Shown here in pieces: positions 5,326-6,379 of a stretch of DNA of 6,379 bases (positions are counted from its first letter, which is position 1; every line of letters starts with the position of its first letter). The stretch is from assembly GCA_023441845.1 (NCBI GenBank), contig JAEZNF010000518.1, positions 1 through 6,379 of the forward strand. Direction: 5' to 3'. Under the pieces are notes generated by a model, which was not told where the DNA came from, searched no databases, and saw nothing but the letters and a program-made list of their open reading frames with translations. This stretch comes from Bacillota bacterium (GTDB taxonomy: Bacteria; Bacillota; Clostridia; Acetivibrionales; DSM-2933). The translations under genes and the position numbers were made by a program.

Positions 5326-5959
5326 ATGGATTTACTATATTTTATAAACAATGCCCCAAAATCAATTATTAGTGAATTCATTCATAAGAGTCATAAGAAA
5401 GGGACTTCTATTTTATTCCCAGGTGAATCAAATAATTATTTGTATATTTTAGTAAAGGGTACGGCAAGTGTAATGGTCCAAGGCACTTCAGGAACAAGTC
5501 TATTCATTTATGGATATAAAGCTTACAGTTGTTTCGGTGATCCAGAGCTCTTTAATAAGAACGCAAAAACATTTGATGTCGTATGCTCTTCTGATTGCGA
5601 AACAATCATATTGCACAAAGATAAGGTATTTGAGTGGATGAGAACTGATTTTGAATTTACAAAATTTATTATTGAACAACTTACAGAAAAAATACTTGCA
5701 ACATCCGAGAAGCTTACTTCTCTTTCATTATTAAGCGTCTCAGATAGACTTCTTTATTGTATTTATACTCATTTCAAATTTGGCGACTTAGATACTTTGA
5801 ATAAAGAAATCGTCTGTGCTGAGACTTCAATACCTTTAAGAAGCTTAAATCGATCAATACTCCGAATGCAGAGAAAAAGGACTAATTGAGTTTAAATCAA
5901 AAAGATTTAGAATCATATCCTTAGAAAAACTCGAGAAACACTGCTATGAGATAATTTAA
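5326..5959 (+). pseudogene. Crp/Fnr-family regulator (YeiL-like), frameshifted near the C-terminus
   Basis: I prefer ATG 5326 to ATG 5296 because AGGAG (5316-5320) precedes only the former; the earlier ATG overlaps a palindrome. Residues 25-105 form the cNMP-binding-like sensor barrel, with LFPGESNNYLYILVKGTASV (30-49) and FGDPELF (70-76). Residues 110-137 fit the dimer helix, and LSVSDRLLYCIYTH (136-149) leads into a winged helix-turn-helix (157-185). The frame ends early at TGA 5887-5889. Removing one base from the A-run at 5874-5878 gives RKGLIEFKSKRFRIISLEKL and ends at TAA 5957-5959, a 210-residue protein of normal family length. The lesion lies just after the recognition helix and removes the DNA-binding wing. 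No iron-sulphur cysteine cluster is evident. It is divergent from the hydrolase operon, as yeiL lies beside rihB in E. coli, and probably controlled it. Confidence 0.8.
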
Positions 5960-5960
5960 C

Positions 5961-6067
5961 TCAATGCAAATCAATCCCCCTACTTCTTCTTAGTAAAAAA
6001 TTGGCACAAGCATCATTAACTACTCAAGTTCTTGAAGCTCTGATCCATACGTATAATTTTTCGACAT
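5961..6067 (-). other. Possible small ORF, 15 codons or 35 if one base is restored
   Basis: On the minus strand ATG (6065-6067) follows AGAGGAAG at a suitable distance and encodes MSKNYTYGSELQELE before TAG (6020-6022). Restoring one G at about 6023 would extend it as VVNDACANFLLRRSRGIDLH to TGA at 5961-5963, just after the end of the convergent regulator gene. I do not recognise the product. Both the start signal and the extension could be chance. It starts about 33 bp downstream of a terminator on the same strand. Confidence 0.25.
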
Positions 6068-6099
6068 ACTCGTCTTCCTCTATTTCTGATTTTGAGTTT

Positions 6100-6152
6100 A
6101 AAAAAAGAGGCGGAGTCTGTAGGTCATTCAGCTTGACCTAAAACTTCGCCTC
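6100..6152 (-). terminator. Intrinsic terminator for minus-strand transcription
   Basis: The outer stem GAGGCG/CGCCTC (6107-6112 with 6147-6152) continues with AGT/ACT. After a small internal loop comes the inner stem TAGGTCA/TGACCTA (6120-6126 with 6134-6140) around a 7-base loop. On the minus strand the stem is followed by seven Ts (plus-strand A-run 6100-6106), a strong U-tract. On the plus strand the following bases are only mildly T-rich. It should end a transcript entering from the right edge. Confidence 0.75.
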
Positions 6153-6245
6153 ATATTTATTCAGTTCTCAGTTTTGCCTTCCAAACCAACTTGAAATCAT
6201 CGATTTTTCAGATTTTACCCTATGTCATCTATATTTTCGCCCTTT

Positions 6246-6293
6246 TTTCAGGGTCAAAAAACGTCATTTTTTTGCTGTTTCCCGACCCTGAAA
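6246..6293. repeat. Perfect 10-bp inverted repeat with a 28-base loop
   Basis: TTTCAGGGTC (6246-6255) and GACCCTGAAA (6284-6293) are exact inverted arms. The loop contains an A-run followed by GTCA and a T-run. It lies in the non-coding 3' region (6153-6340) of the presumed minus-strand transcript. It could be an RNA structure or part of an IS end; no third copy is visible. Apart from this and the terminator, I see no gene in 5960-6340. Confidence 0.5.
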
Positions 6294-6340
6294 TCAGCCT
6301 AAAATCACTACATGTTGTGGTCAAATACTACTTTTTCGTG

Positions 6341-6379
6341 TCAGAACCACATTTCGTCATCAGAATTATCGCTTCTACG
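6341..6379 (-). CDS. Last codons of a minus-strand gene entering from the right edge (tentative)
   Basis: From the right edge the minus strand reads RRSDNSDDEMWF and then TGA (6341-6343). An acidic tail of this kind can end a bacterial protein, and a strong minus-strand terminator lies downstream, so a gene is likely to arrive from the right. Twelve codons are too few to prove the frame or name a family; an IS transposase is one guess, given the IS-rich setting. Confidence 0.25.
   Translation of the reverse strand, partial: RRSDNSDDEMWF

Noticed and set aside
1..6379. CRISPR arrays, tRNA or rRNA genes, origins
   Set aside because: No regularly spaced repeats, cloverleaf-forming segments, rRNA signatures or iteron/DnaA-box clusters were seen by eye on either strand.

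Overview
The window looks like a decaying accessory stretch of a low-GC Firmicute, most likely a member of the Clostridia. The evidence is AT-rich DNA, strong purine-rich ribosome binding sites (AGGAGG, AGGTGG) and protein families common in that group. Only three protein genes are plainly intact. At least five others carry stop codons, frameshifts or truncations, and two insertion-sequence remnants are present.

Left part (1-735): the end of an unrecognised plus-strand reading frame (1-102) abuts the outer end of an IS21-family remnant (about 105-539). The remnant keeps the C-terminal half of istB on the minus strand and a pair of subterminal repeats. A short promoter region follows.

Intact cassette (736-2175, plus strand): a two-gene operon encodes a free-standing class II aminoacyl-tRNA-synthetase-like protein without an anticodon-binding domain, and a RimJ/RimL-type GNAT acetyltransferase. 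An IS3-family remnant (2176-2326) starts at the stop codon of the acetyltransferase gene. The outer end of that remnant sits inside the remains of an APC-type amino-acid permease (2327-2802). The cassette is therefore bracketed by two broken, unrelated IS elements.

Nucleoside module (2928-5959): a nucleoside hydrolase (4267-5220) leads a minus-strand operon. It is followed by a ribokinase-like PfkB kinase with two in-frame stops (3352-4254) and a truncated, frameshifted HD-domain phosphohydrolase (2928-3348). Transcribed divergently is a Crp/Fnr-family regulator of the YeiL type (5326-5959), whose last 27 or so codons are in another frame. Hydrolase plus sugar kinase plus YeiL-like regulator echoes the rihB/yeiL/yeiI neighbourhood of E. 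coli. The original job was probably to cleave nucleosides and feed the ribose into metabolism. With the kinase and regulator damaged, only the hydrolase appears intact.

Right edge (5960-6379): no convincing gene is present. The stretch holds an intrinsic terminator oriented for minus-strand transcription, a second long-loop inverted repeat, and what may be the last codons of a minus-strand gene entering from the right.

The most interesting element is the IS-bracketed synthetase-like/acetyltransferase pair. The function proposed for it is inference; no unambiguous new system is demonstrated by the sequence alone.
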